Source: Mycobacterium sp. GA-2829 (GTDB taxonomy: Bacteria; Actinomycetota; Actinomycetes; Mycobacteriales; Mycobacteriaceae). Taken from it: DNA of 64,000 nucleotides. Shown piece by piece: positions 1 to 7,831 of this stretch. The stretch lies in contig NZ_LQIT01000007.1 of the NCBI RefSeq assembly GCF_001499965.1, forward strand, positions 1 to 64,000, in the 5' to 3' direction. The number at the start of each line of letters is the position of its first letter. The first letter of the stretch is position 1. Made by a program: the position numbers and the translations under genes. The notes below the pieces were generated by a model, which made no database searches, was not told where the DNA came from, and worked only from the letters and a program-made list of their open reading frames with translations.

Positions 1-213
1 TTGGCGGCGGTCTTCTCCGGGGACACCCTGTTCTCCGGCGGGCCCGGCGCCACCGGCCGCTCGTTCTCCGACTTCCCGACCATCCTGGAGTCGATCTCCG
101 GACGCCTGGGTGCCCTGCCCGCCGACACCGTCGTCTACACCGGCCACGGCGACACCACCACCATCGGCGACGAGATCGTCCACTACGACGACTGGGTCGC
201 CCGCGGCCACTAG
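1..213 (+). CDS. MBL-fold hydrolase, C-terminal fragment
   Basis: This is the last 70 residues of a metallo-beta-lactamase-fold hydrolase whose start lies left of the window. It keeps a FSGDTLFSGGPG segment, which carries a metal-bridging Asp, and VVYTGHGDTTTIGDE, the final metal-binding His with the typical glyoxalase II-like ending. Family members hydrolyse thioesters such as S-lactoylglutathione or related thiols; the substrate cannot be told from the fragment. The frame is open to base 1 with no convincing internal start, so it is partial. Its stop overlaps, tail to tail, the stop of the regulator on the other strand. Confidence 0.85.
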   Translation: MAAVFSGDTLFSGGPGATGRSFSDFPTILESISGRLGALPADTVVYTGHGDTTTIGDEIVHYDDWVARGH

Positions 214-1064
214 CGGGTGTCGGCCGACGACAGCGACCAACTGATGAGCAGGTTCATCGCCTCGCGAGAGGCGGTGCCTGCCTCGGTGCTGTAGACGTAC
301 AGTGTCTGGTCGGGATCGTCGGGCATCAGGAACGTCTCGTAGTCGACGGTGAGGTCGCCGACGACGCGGTGCCGCAACCGTTTCGAGCCGTGGGTGCGCT
401 GGTACACGCGGTGCTCGGACCACCACGTGTCGAATTCGGTGCTGGCGACGGCCAATTCGTCGACCAGCGCACGCGTGGTCGGATCGTCGGGATGGTTGCC
501 GAGCTCCAGACGCAGGCTCTCCACCACAGCGCGGGCCTGTTCGTCCCAGTCGGCGAACAGCTCTCGGGCGTCCGGGGACAGGAACATCCACCGGGCGTAG
601 TTGCGGTCGCGGGGCGGCATCCGGTCGAAGTCGGCGATCAGCACCCCGGCCAGCCGGTTGGCGGCCAGCACGTCGGCGTGCCTGCCCAGGATCATCGCCG
701 GCACACCGTCCAACGCGTCGAGCACCTGGTACAGGCCGGGCCGGACACGCTGCACGGTGGGCCGCGACGTGGTGCGCGGACGCGCGGCGCCGACGAGACG
801 CCCGAGATGTGCGCGGCCGGTCGAATCCAGTTGCAGCGCACGGGCAATCGCGTCGAGCACACCGGCCGACGGGGTGATCCGCCTGCCCTGTTCCAGCCTG
901 GTGTAGTAGTCGGTCGACACGCCGGCCAGCAGCGCCACCTCCTCGCGCCGCAACCCGGGCACCCGGCGCACCCTGCTGTCGGCGGGAAGTCCCGCCCGCG
1001 TCGGATCGACCGCGCCGCGCGCATGCCGGAGGAACTCGGCGAGTTCCTGGTTGCGGGCGGCCAC
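210..1064 (-). CDS. XRE-family regulator with MmyB-like ligand domain
   Basis: A 284-residue transcriptional regulator. An N-terminal helix-turn-helix (about residues 35-85, with LRREEVALLAGVSTDYYTRLEQGR) is followed by an MmyB-like ligand-binding domain (GRHADVLAANRLA, then WMFLSPDARELFADW). Proteins of this actinobacterial family usually repress a neighbouring oxidoreductase gene and, in the MmyB structure, bind a fatty acid-like ligand. The SDR at 1236 is transcribed divergently and is the obvious target. I chose the GTG at 1064 because the protein then begins just ahead of the conserved domain; the frame stays open further upstream, but that part is shadow of the SDR gene. Confidence 0.85.
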   Translation of the reverse strand: MAARNQELAEFLRHARGAVDPTRAGLPADSRVRRVPGLRREEVALLAGVSTDYYTRLEQGRRITPSAGVLDAIARALQLDSTGRAHLGRLVGAARPRTTSRPTVQRVRPGLYQVLDALDGVPAMILGRHADVLAANRLAGVLIADFDRMPPRDRNYARWMFLSPDARELFADWDEQARAVVESLRLELGNHPDDPTTRALVDELAVASTEFDTWWSEHRVYQRTHGSKRLRHRVVGDLTVDYETFLMPDDPDQTLYVYSTEAGTASREAMNLLISWSLSSADTR

Positions 1065-1097
1065 GGGTCGATTCTGGCAGAGCCGCCGCCTTCCGCG

Positions 1098-1133
1098 CCT
1101 GGGTCTGTGCGTCCCAGGTTCGGCCGTCCTGGG
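1098..1133. promoter_or_regulatory. Candidate operator, three alternating CCTGGG/CCCAGG half-sites
   Basis: CCTGGG, then CCCAGG, then CCTGGG, each separated by exactly 9 bases, lie between the MmyB-type regulator start (1064) and the SDR start (1236). The half-sites give two overlapping inverted repeats of period 15. This is a plausible binding array for the dimeric regulator; the assignment is inference from position and symmetry. Confidence 0.4.
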
Positions 1134-1235
1134 TACGTCAGGGCAGGTTATGACCGGTTTTCGCGCCCTGCGGCGGGCCAGACTCGGATACGTCGGCTCG
1201 TCGGGAGCCGGCCGTGAGAATTCGAGGAGTGAATC

Positions 1236-2087
1236 ATGCCGTATCCCACCGCCACCCCCGCCACCTGGTTCGTGACCGGCGCCTCCCGTGGGCTCGGGTT
1301 GGAGCTGGTCCGCCAGTTGCTCGACCGCGGCGACCACGTCGCCGCGACCACGCGGTCCCCCGAGCGACTGCTCGACAGCCTGGCCGGGACGGACACCGAG
1401 CACCTGCTGGCGCTGCCGCTGGATCTGGCCGACGCGGCCGCCGTCGACGCGGCGGTCACCCGGACCGTGCAGCACTTCGGGCGGCTCGACGTCGTGGTGA
1501 ACAACGCCGGCTACGGCCACCTGGCGGCGGTCGAGGAGACCACCACTGACGACATCCGCCGGATGCTCGACGTCCAGGTCCTCGGCGCGTGGAACGTTGT
1601 GCGCGCGGCTATTCCGCACATGCGTGCCGCACGCAGCGGGCACGTCGTCAACGTCTCGTCGATTCTCGGGCTGACCACGGTCCCGGGCTGGGGGCTCTAC
1701 AGCGCGGGCAAGTTCGCGCTCAACGCGATGAGTGAGGCGCTGGCCGGTGAGGTGGCCGGTCACGGTATCGCCGTGACGATCGTCGAGCCGGGGTACTTCC
1801 GCACCGACTTCCTCACCACCGACTCGCTGAGCCTGCCTGCCGCCACCACCGACGCCTATCCCGAGATCCGGGAGATGACGCAGAGCCATCTGGATCTGCA
1901 GGGCAGCCAGCTCGGCGATCCGGTCAAGGGCGCCGCGGCGATCATCCGGGTCGCGGTCACCGGGGCCGGTCCGCTCAACCAGCTGCTCGGCTCGGACTCG
2001 GTGAGCTACGCCGAGGCGCGACTCGCGGCGCTGCGTGCCGACATCGACACCGGACGCGAACTCGCGTTGAGCACCGATCACGCGTAG
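1236..2087 (+). CDS. SDR-family NAD(P)-dependent oxidoreductase
   Basis: A 283-residue classical short-chain dehydrogenase. The Rossmann cofactor motif TGASRGLG is at residues 11-18, the structural NNAG at about 89-92, and the catalytic YSAGK (Tyr and Lys) follows a Ser in VNVSSILG. The arrangement resembles the actinobacterial group found divergent from XRE/MmyB regulators; the substrate is unknown. A good ribosome site (GAGGAG) sits 6 bases before the ATG. It is probably controlled by the regulator at 210-1064 through the array at 1098-1133. The methyltransferase gene follows after 24 bases on the same strand and may be cotranscribed. Confidence 0.88.
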   Translation: MPYPTATPATWFVTGASRGLGLELVRQLLDRGDHVAATTRSPERLLDSLAGTDTEHLLALPLDLADAAAVDAAVTRTVQHFGRLDVVVNNAGYGHLAAVEETTTDDIRRMLDVQVLGAWNVVRAAIPHMRAARSGHVVNVSSILGLTTVPGWGLYSAGKFALNAMSEALAGEVAGHGIAVTIVEPGYFRTDFLTTDSLSLPAATTDAYPEIREMTQSHLDLQGSQLGDPVKGAAAIIRVAVTGAGPLNQLLGSDSVSYAEARLAALRADIDTGRELALSTDHA

Positions 2088-2111
2088 CGCGTCGAGCGAC
2101 TACCGTCGAAG

Positions 2112-3230
2112 ATGTCGTCCGTGTCCGAAGGAAGTCCGCTCGTGCCCGAGTCCAGCGTGGTGGTCCGTCCGCAGCCGATCGGCAGCGTCTACTACACCGA
2201 GGGGTCGCGGCTGCAGGCGGCCGGTCTGCGCCCGACGATCGCCCTGTTCGAGGCGGCGGCGAAGGTGGTTCCGCTGCCCGCCCGCCCGCAGCCGATCGCG
2301 ATCGCGGACTACGGGGCGGCCACCGCGCACAACTCACTGCTGCCGATCTGCGCGGCGATCGCCGTCCTGCGCACCAGGACCACCCGCGAACACTCGGTCC
2401 TGGTGGCGCACACGGACGTGCCGGAGAACGACTTCACCGCGATGTTCCGCACGCTGACCGAGGACCCGGACTCGTATCTGCGCAAGGATGCCGCGGCGTT
2501 CGCCTCCGCGGTCGGGCGCTCGTTCTACAGCCAGATCCTGCCGTCCAACAGCGTGAACCTCGGCTGGAGTTCGTATGCGATCCAGTGGCTGAGCCGGACG
2601 CCCGCGCCCGTGCCCGACCACTTCCAGGTCGCCCACACCGCCGACGAGTCGGTGCGGGCGGCCTATGCCCGCCAGGCCGCCCACGACTGGCACGAGTTCA
2701 TCGCGTTCCGCGGCCGTGAGCTCTGTCCGGGTGGGCGGCTGGTGGTACTGACGATGGGCATCGGGGAGGACGGCGAGTACGGGTACCGGCCGTTGCTCGC
2801 GGCGATGACCGATGCGCTGGCGGAACTGGCCGGGTCCGGCCTGATCCGTGAGGACGAGGTGCGCCGGATGACGATCCCGACGGTGAGCCGACGGGCCGCG
2901 GACTTCGTGGCGCCGTTCGCCCCCTCGGGTCGCTTCGAACGCCTGGAGATCGAACACCTCGAGATCGTCGACGGTGAGGACCGGTTCTTCCGTCAGTACC
3001 GAAAAGACAAGGACGTCAAGGCCTTCGGCGACAACTGGGCGCAGTTCGCGCGGGCGTCGGTACTGCCGACCCTGGTGGGCGGGCTCGACGGGGGCCGCAC
3101 CGATCCGCGGGCGGGTCAGTTCCTCGACCGGCTGGAGGCGGGGATCGCCGCCCGGCTGGCCGCCGCCCCGGAGGTCTCGCAGATCCCGCTGGCGCAGCTG
3201 GTGCTGCACAAGCGGCCGAAGACCCGCTGA
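2112..3230 (+). CDS. SABATH-type SAM-dependent carboxyl methyltransferase
   Basis: A 372-residue methyltransferase of the SABATH family (salicylate/benzoate/jasmonate carboxyl methyltransferases, best known from plants). The SAM-binding segment is ADYGAATAHNS (about residues 68-78), followed by a D-P acidic stretch (HTDVPENDF) and the family hallmark SFYSQILPSNSVNLGWSSYAIQWLS, in which Ser/Phe hold SAM and the final Trp contacts the substrate carboxylate. A late FRGREL and GGRLVVLTMG match the core beta strand. It would methylate a small carboxylic acid; which one is unknown. It lies 24 bases after the SDR, so the two may act on one metabolite. It ends right beside the convergent GlxA-type gene. 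Confidence 0.82.
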   Translation: MSSVSEGSPLVPESSVVVRPQPIGSVYYTEGSRLQAAGLRPTIALFEAAAKVVPLPARPQPIAIADYGAATAHNSLLPICAAIAVLRTRTTREHSVLVAHTDVPENDFTAMFRTLTEDPDSYLRKDAAAFASAVGRSFYSQILPSNSVNLGWSSYAIQWLSRTPAPVPDHFQVAHTADESVRAAYARQAAHDWHEFIAFRGRELCPGGRLVVLTMGIGEDGEYGYRPLLAAMTDALAELAGSGLIREDEVRRMTIPTVSRRAADFVAPFAPSGRFERLEIEHLEIVDGEDRFFRQYRKDKDVKAFGDNWAQFARASVLPTLVGGLDGGRTDPRAGQFLDRLEAGIAARLAAAPEVSQIPLAQLVLHKRPKTR

Positions 3231-4193
3231 TCAGCCGGCGAGGCGTTCGCGAAAGGTGTTGCGGTAGTTCAGCGGTGCCACTCCGGTGAGCCTGCGGAAC
3301 TGTTCGCGGAAGTTCGCCGGCGAGCTGAAGCCGACCTCCCTGCCCACCCGTTCCACACCGTGGTCGGTGGTCTCCAGCAACTGCTGGGCGTGGCGGATCC
3401 GCACCCCGGTCACCCACTGCATCGGTGTCTGCCCGGTCTCGGCCTGGAACCTGCGGTTCAGGGTGCGCACGCTCATCGACGCATACCGGGCGATGTCGGC
3501 CAGGGTCAGTTCCCGGTGCGCGTTCTCCTCCAGCCAGGCCAGGACGGCGTCGAGTTCGGTGCGTTCGGCGACGGGTCCGGCGGCCGCCCGGTTGCGCAGG
3601 ATGAACTGCGCCTGGCCCCCGCTGCGGTGCAACGGGGCCACCGCCATGCGGGCGGAGTCCGCGGCGGCGCGGTGGCCGTGGTCGCGCGCGACCATGTGCA
3701 GGCACAGGTCCAGCCCGGCCGACGCGCCCGCGGAGGTCAGCACCCGCCCCTCGTCCACGTAGAGGACGTCGGGGTCCAGGTGCACGGCCGGGTACGCCGC
3801 CCGGAACGCGTCGGCGGCCGCCCAGTGGGTGGTGGCGCGTCTGCCGTCGAGCAGACCCGCCGCGGCCAAGGTGAAGGCGCCGGTGCAGATCGAGGCGACC
3901 GTCGCACCCGCGGCGTACGCCGCGCGCAACGCCTCCTGAACGTCGGCGGGCGCTTCGGTGATGATCTCGTCGCAGCCGGGCACCACGATCGTGTCGGCGC
4001 CGGCGAGGGCGTCGATGCCGTGGTCGGTGCCGATCCGCAACGGCCCGGCGTCGACCTGTGGCGCCGTGGCACACACCCGCACGTCGTAACCCGGTGTCCC
4101 GTCGGGCATTCGGGTCCGGCCGAACACCTCCACGGCGGTCGCGAGGTCGAAGGCGATGACGTCCGGCATGGCCAGGACCGCGACGGTGCGCAT
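3231..4193 (-). CDS. GlxA-family transcriptional regulator (DJ-1/PfpI plus AraC HTH)
   Basis: A 320-residue regulator with an N-terminal DJ-1/PfpI-like amidotransferase fold (about 1-180; ASICTGAFTLAAAGLLDG is the nucleophile elbow with Cys) and a C-terminal AraC-type double helix-turn-helix (about 215-315; SVRTLNRRFQAETGQTPMQW, ending SSPANFREQFRRLTGVAPLNYR). Family members activate catabolic or stress genes, with the DJ-1 part as a non-enzymatic sensor. It is divergent from a stand-alone DJ-1/PfpI gene at 4288, a common pairing in which the regulator controls its neighbour. Start at the ATG rc of 4191-4193. Confidence 0.92.
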   Translation of the reverse strand: MRTVAVLAMPDVIAFDLATAVEVFGRTRMPDGTPGYDVRVCATAPQVDAGPLRIGTDHGIDALAGADTIVVPGCDEIITEAPADVQEALRAAYAAGATVASICTGAFTLAAAGLLDGRRATTHWAAADAFRAAYPAVHLDPDVLYVDEGRVLTSAGASAGLDLCLHMVARDHGHRAAADSARMAVAPLHRSGGQAQFILRNRAAAGPVAERTELDAVLAWLEENAHRELTLADIARYASMSVRTLNRRFQAETGQTPMQWVTGVRIRHAQQLLETTDHGVERVGREVGFSSPANFREQFRRLTGVAPLNYRNTFRERLAG

Positions 4194-4234
4194 GTCCGCA
4201 CCCTAACAGCCGTACTGGCAAGATCTCGTCGAAA

Positions 4235-4277
4235 AGTGGCGATCTGGCCACTGCCGCATCGGTGCGATTTCCCGCAC
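4235..4277. promoter_or_regulatory. Two related palindromes between divergent GlxA and DJ-1 genes
   Basis: AGTGGC-GATCTG-GCCACT at 4235-4252 and GTGCG-ATTTCC-CGCAC at 4262-4277 share the layout GTG(G)CGAT..CC(G)CAC. They occupy most of the 94-base gap between the two divergent starts. They are good candidates for the GlxA-type regulator's operators; the regulator-site link is inferred from position. Confidence 0.4.
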
Positions 4278-4287
4278 GCTGATCGGC

Positions 4288-4944
4288 ATGGATGCCCAGA
4301 TCGTGTTGTTCGACGGGTTCGACCCGCTCGACGTCATCGCCCCCTATGAGGTCCTCGTCGCAGGCAGCGGCGCCGTCGGAGGAGACCTGAACGTGCACCT
4401 CGTCTCCGCGGAAGGTCCTCGCCCGGTCGTCAGCGGCAGTCGCGGACTGGTCCTGCAGGCGACGGCCGGGTTGGATCCGCACCGGCCGGGTTTCGTGCTC
4501 GTGCCGGGTGCGACGGGACCCATCGAGGGCGATCCGGACGATGGGGACGTCACGATCCCGGTGCTGTTGGCGCGATTCTGCGAGACGGTGGCGATACCCC
4601 TGCTGCGCGAGGCGTTCGCCGATCCGGACGTCACGGTGGCCACGGTCTGCGGCGGCTCGCTGGCGCTGGCGATGGCCGGTCTGCTCGAAGGGCGGTTCGC
4701 CGTCACCCACCATCTCGGCATGGACATGCTCGAGGCGACCGGGGCGCACGCGGTGCCCGCCCGGGTGGTCGACGACGGCGATCTGGTGTCCGGGGCCGGG
4801 GTGACCTCCGGGCTGGACCTGGCCCTGCATCTGCTCGACCGCGCCTACGGTCCGCGGATCGCCAACACGGTGGAGTCGCTGTTCGCCTACGAGCGCCGCG
4901 GCACCGTGTGGAGCAACCGCGGCCACGTCCCGGTGGCGGTGTGA
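4288..4944 (+). CDS. DJ-1/PfpI family protein
   Basis: A 218-residue stand-alone DJ-1/PfpI-superfamily protein. It starts MDAQIVLFDGFDPLDVIAPYEVL, carries the acidic residue motif of the family, and the nucleophile elbow TVCGGSLALAMAGLLEGR with Cys. This subtype resembles isonitrile hydratase/InhA-like amidotransferases, which hydrate isonitriles or act as glyoxalase or chaperone; the exact reaction is not determinable here. It is divergent from the GlxA-type regulator and overlaps the next gene by 4 bases (GTGA), so the two are translationally coupled. Confidence 0.86.
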   Translation: MDAQIVLFDGFDPLDVIAPYEVLVAGSGAVGGDLNVHLVSAEGPRPVVSGSRGLVLQATAGLDPHRPGFVLVPGATGPIEGDPDDGDVTIPVLLARFCETVAIPLLREAFADPDVTVATVCGGSLALAMAGLLEGRFAVTHHLGMDMLEATGAHAVPARVVDDGDLVSGAGVTSGLDLALHLLDRAYGPRIANTVESLFAYERRGTVWSNRGHVPVAV

Positions 4945-5255
4945 GCGCCGTCGAGGGAGCGTGGGACGTCAGGATCAAGACACCGATCGGAACACTGTCC
5001 ACCACATACGAATTCGTCTCCGCCGGCGACCGCCTGCGCGGTAGCGCGACGTCGAAGGACGAGACCGTCGAACTGCGCGACATCGCCGTCGTCGACGAGG
5101 GCGACGGGCAGCGGGTGACCTGGCGGCAATCGGTGACCAGGCCGATGCGGTTGCACCTGAGCTTCGACGTCGTCGTCGACGGCGACCGGATGACCGGCCA
5201 TTCCCGCGCGGGCCGGCTTCCGCGTTCGGCCGTGGCCGGGGTGCGCCGTCGCTGA
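4941..5255 (+). CDS. Small conserved hypothetical protein, beta-rich
   Basis: A 104-residue protein of unknown function. It begins VSAVEGAWDVRIKTPIGTLSTTYEF and reads as one small beta-sandwich or barrel: alternating short beta stretches with charged turns, including a WDVRIKTPIG and a late LHLSFDVVVDGDRMTGHSRAG segment typical of proteins that measure or bind small ligands. No cysteines, signal or membrane segment. The GTG start at 4941 overlaps the TGA of the DJ-1 gene, which is why I prefer it over the upstream in-frame ATG at 4908. Coupling suggests that it serves the DJ-1 protein's pathway. Confidence 0.7.
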   Translation: MSAVEGAWDVRIKTPIGTLSTTYEFVSAGDRLRGSATSKDETVELRDIAVVDEGDGQRVTWRQSVTRPMRLHLSFDVVVDGDRMTGHSRAGRLPRSAVAGVRRR

Positions 5256-5256
5256 A

Positions 5257-6330
5257 TCAGCGGATGGTGCCCGCCCCGGGGACGAGCGGCAGATCCAGCG
5301 CCGTGACCCAGCCCGGCCGCAGATCGTTGACGGCGGGCACCGCGTTGAGCGCGCGCATCCCGGTGGCCAGACAGCCTGCCGCGGCGGCGTCGCGGCCGGA
5401 GCCGTCGGTGAAGCGGAACGCCGTCTCCTGCGTGATGCTCGGGCTGCCGTCGATCTCGACGCGGTAGACGTCGTTCTGCGTCCCGGCGGGCCAGTCGGGT
5501 GCGGCGTCGGCGCCGATGCGGTTGACGTGTTCGAGTTGGATGCGGGTCTCGCCCCGGTACACGCCGTTGATGGTGAACCGGACGGCGGCGACGTTCCCCG
5601 CCGCGATGACCCCCTTGGCGCTCGGGCGGTCGGTTGGCGTCACCCACTTGTCGTAGGTCGTGGTGATCTCGTCGAGCATGATGCCCGCCGCGTGAGCGAT
5701 CATGGGAACCGTTGCGCCCCAAGCCATCACGAGGATGTCCGGGGTCTCGAGCAGGGCCCGCTGCCGCGGCGGCCTGCCGATGCCCATCTCGTTCTCGTAG
5801 TCGCCGGTGTAGTTGGTGTAGTCGAGCAGTTCGGCGGCGCGCACCCGCTTGACCTCACCGCACACCCCCATCAGCGTCAGCGGGAACAGGTCGTTGGCGA
5901 AGCCTGGGTCGATCCCGGTGGTGAAGCACGACGACTCCCCCAGCTCGCACGCCTCGGTCACCGGCGCGATCCAGCCCGGCGGGTTGAGGTGCATGGTCGG
6001 CCACAACCACGGCGTCATCGCCGTCGAGCAGACGTCGATCCCGGCGCGCAGGAAACGGGTGATGAGCGCGATGTTCGCGTCGGCGTGTGCGGCGGTCGGG
6101 CCGAAGTGCACGAGCGCATCGGGTCGCAGCGCGATGAGCGCGTCGACGTCGTCGGTGGCGGTCACGCCGAGCGTGCGCCCGAGCCCGCAGATCTCCCCCG
6201 CGTCACGGCCGACCTTGTCCGGACTGCTCACCCCGACGCCGACGAGCTCGAACAGCGGATGGCGGTCGATCTCGGCGATCACCATCTTGCCGACGAAACC
6301 AGTGCCCCACACGACGATGCGTTTGGCCAT
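5257..6330 (-). CDS. Dihydrodipicolinate reductase-like NAD(P)-dependent oxidoreductase
   Basis: A 357-residue oxidoreductase. The N-terminal Rossmann fold has VVWGTGFVGK (about residues 5-14) and continues as a dihydrodipicolinate reductase/2,4-diaminopentanoate dehydrogenase-like core (ALVHFGPTAAHADAN; TTGIDPGFANDLFPLTL). Mycobacteria carry several such paralogues, of uncharacterised substrate. It is divergent from the SDR at 6353 with only 22 bases between the two start codons, so the two genes are probably controlled together. Its stop lies 1 base after the convergent gene's stop. Confidence 0.82.
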   Translation of the reverse strand: MAKRIVVWGTGFVGKMVIAEIDRHPLFELVGVGVSSPDKVGRDAGEICGLGRTLGVTATDDVDALIALRPDALVHFGPTAAHADANIALITRFLRAGIDVCSTAMTPWLWPTMHLNPPGWIAPVTEACELGESSCFTTGIDPGFANDLFPLTLMGVCGEVKRVRAAELLDYTNYTGDYENEMGIGRPPRQRALLETPDILVMAWGATVPMIAHAAGIMLDEITTTYDKWVTPTDRPSAKGVIAAGNVAAVRFTINGVYRGETRIQLEHVNRIGADAAPDWPAGTQNDVYRVEIDGSPSITQETAFRFTDGSGRDAAAAGCLATGMRALNAVPAVNDLRPGWVTALDLPLVPGAGTIR

Positions 6331-6334
6331 GGGA

Positions 6335-6348
6335 TCACCCTAAGGTGA
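6335..6348. promoter_or_regulatory. 14-bp palindrome filling a 22-bp divergent gap
   Basis: TCACC-CTAA-GGTGA is centred between the start codons at 6330 (minus) and 6353 (plus). Each arm also reads as a GGTGA ribosome-site-like element for one gene. With no room for two promoters in the gap, transcription must begin inside the coding regions or produce leaderless or near-leaderless messages. The palindrome may serve as an operator, as two ribosome sites, or both. Confidence 0.4.
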
Positions 6349-6352
6349 GGTC

Positions 6353-7108
6353 ATGACGGCTGGGGTGGAAGGGCGGCTCGCGGGACGACGGGCCTTGGTG
6401 ACCGGTGGCTCGCGCGGAATCGGCGCGGAGATCGTGCGGCGGTTGGCGTTCGACGGGGCCGCGGTGGCGTTCACCTACGGCAGTTCGGTGGCCGACGCCG
6501 ACAAGGTCGTGGTCGATGTGTCGCGCGGCGGCGGCCGGGTGCTGCCGATCCGGGCGGACAGTTCGGATGCCGGGCAGATCGCCTCGGCGGTCGACGAGAC
6601 CGTGACGCGGCTCGGCGGGTTGGACATCCTGGTCAACAACGCGGGCGTGGCGGCAGGCGGACCGGTCGATTCGTTCCCGCTCGACGAGTTCGACCGCCTC
6701 GTCGCGGTCAACGTGCGCGGGGTGTTCGTGGCGATCCAGTGCGCGGTCCGGCATCTCGGCGACGGCGGCCGCATCATCAACATCGGCAGCATCAACGCCG
6801 ACCGGGTGCCCGCGCCGGGGCTGTCGGTGTACTCGATGACCAAGGCGGCCGTGGCGGGGCTGACCCGCGGGCTCGCGCGGGAACTCGGACCGCGCGGCAT
6901 CACGATCAACAACGTCCAGCCCGGGCCGATAGCGACGGACATGAACCCCGCTGACGGTGAGTTCGCCGACGCCGCAACGCCGTTGATCGCCGTCGGGCAC
7001 TACGGGCACCCCGCCGACGTGGCGGGCGTGGTGAGTTATCTGGCCGGCCCGGACACCGGCTACATCACCGGCGCGAACTGGAACGTCGACGGCGGGTTCA
7101 CGGCCTGA
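6353..7108 (+). CDS. SDR-family oxidoreductase, FabG-like
   Basis: A 251-residue classical SDR: cofactor motif TGGSRGIG (about residues 17-24), NNAG at about 94-97, catalytic Ser in INIGSINA and YSMTK. The ending ITGANWNVDGGFTA is typical of 3-oxoacyl-ACP reductase/glucose-dehydrogenase-like members. Substrate unknown. Divergent from the dihydrodipicolinate reductase-like gene across 22 bases, and followed by a strong hairpin and the convergent secreted-protein gene. Confidence 0.87.
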   Translation: MTAGVEGRLAGRRALVTGGSRGIGAEIVRRLAFDGAAVAFTYGSSVADADKVVVDVSRGGGRVLPIRADSSDAGQIASAVDETVTRLGGLDILVNNAGVAAGGPVDSFPLDEFDRLVAVNVRGVFVAIQCAVRHLGDGGRIINIGSINADRVPAPGLSVYSMTKAAVAGLTRGLARELGPRGITINNVQPGPIATDMNPADGEFADAATPLIAVGHYGHPADVAGVVSYLAGPDTGYITGANWNVDGGFTA

Positions 7109-7121
7109 CCCGCCCGCCGAG

Positions 7122-7174
7122 CGTGAGCTCGTGCGCGAGTTCCGGACGATTCCTCGAACGCGAGCTCACGTTCG
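7122..7174. terminator. Hairpin between convergent genes
   Basis: CGTGAGCTCG (7122-7131) pairs perfectly with CGAGCTCACG (7161-7170), and a second, shorter hairpin CGAACG/CGTTCG (7155-7160 with 7169-7174) can form instead. It lies between the stops of the convergent genes at 7108 and 7180, the usual place of a bidirectional terminator in mycobacteria, which mostly lack a U tract. Confidence 0.5.
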
Positions 7175-7179
7175 CGGGG

Positions 7180-7713
7180 TCAGAAGCAGCGCCGCAGCCC
7201 GCCCGGTTCGCAGATCAGCGGGTACCGGTCGACGGGATTGTTCAACGGCCCCTTGAAGGCGAGCGTGAACGGCGTCTTGATCATGGTGGCCGGCAATTCG
7301 CCGTTGCAACCGGGCGCGTGGGTGTCGGTGCGGGTTCCGGTCATGGTCACGGTGTCGAACTCGATCGTCTGGACGACCTGCAGGGGGCTGCCGTCGGAGC
7401 AGATCACGCCGTCGGCGATCGTGGTGTCGTAGGCCCACACCCCGTTGATCAGCACCGCGTCCCCGCTCTTGACCTCGGGGAACGATGTCACGTGCAGCCG
7501 GCAGGCGACCGGCAGATACAACGGTTCGCGCAGATCCCCTACGGTCGGCACGCAGGACGGGTGGATATCCCAGTCGCCGGTCAGTCCGTCCTGCTGGGTG
7601 TAGGTGAAGACCCCCTCCAGCACCTGCTGGTCGGCCTGCGCCGGACCGGCGGCGCCGAGGGCCGTCCCGAACGCCAGGACCGCCGCGGCCATCACTCGCG
7701 AGATCGTGATCAT
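7180..7713 (-). CDS. Secreted conserved hypothetical protein
   Basis: A 177-residue exported protein. Residues 1-27 form a Sec signal (basic start, AAAVLAFGTALGAAGPAQA, cleavage likely after AQA). The mature part is about 150 residues, beta-rich, with six cysteines, including a C-terminal CEPGGLRRCF pair, which suggests disulfides outside the cytoplasm. It resembles small mycobacterial secreted proteins of unknown function; I do not recognise a named family. It lies alone, convergent with the SDR gene and divergent from the ABC transporter operon. Confidence 0.75.
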   Translation of the reverse strand: MITISRVMAAAVLAFGTALGAAGPAQADQQVLEGVFTYTQQDGLTGDWDIHPSCVPTVGDLREPLYLPVACRLHVTSFPEVKSGDAVLINGVWAYDTTIADGVICSDGSPLQVVQTIEFDTVTMTGTRTDTHAPGCNGELPATMIKTPFTLAFKGPLNNPVDRYPLICEPGGLRRCF

Positions 7714-7831
7714 CGCGGTCAGTATGGCAGTCCGCCCACCGGGACGTCACCGGTTCGCCGGCGAGCGTTTGCGATCAGGACCACACGGGGTAAGAAGCGT
7801 CAAAGGCCCGATTGATCTTGAGGTGGTCGTG

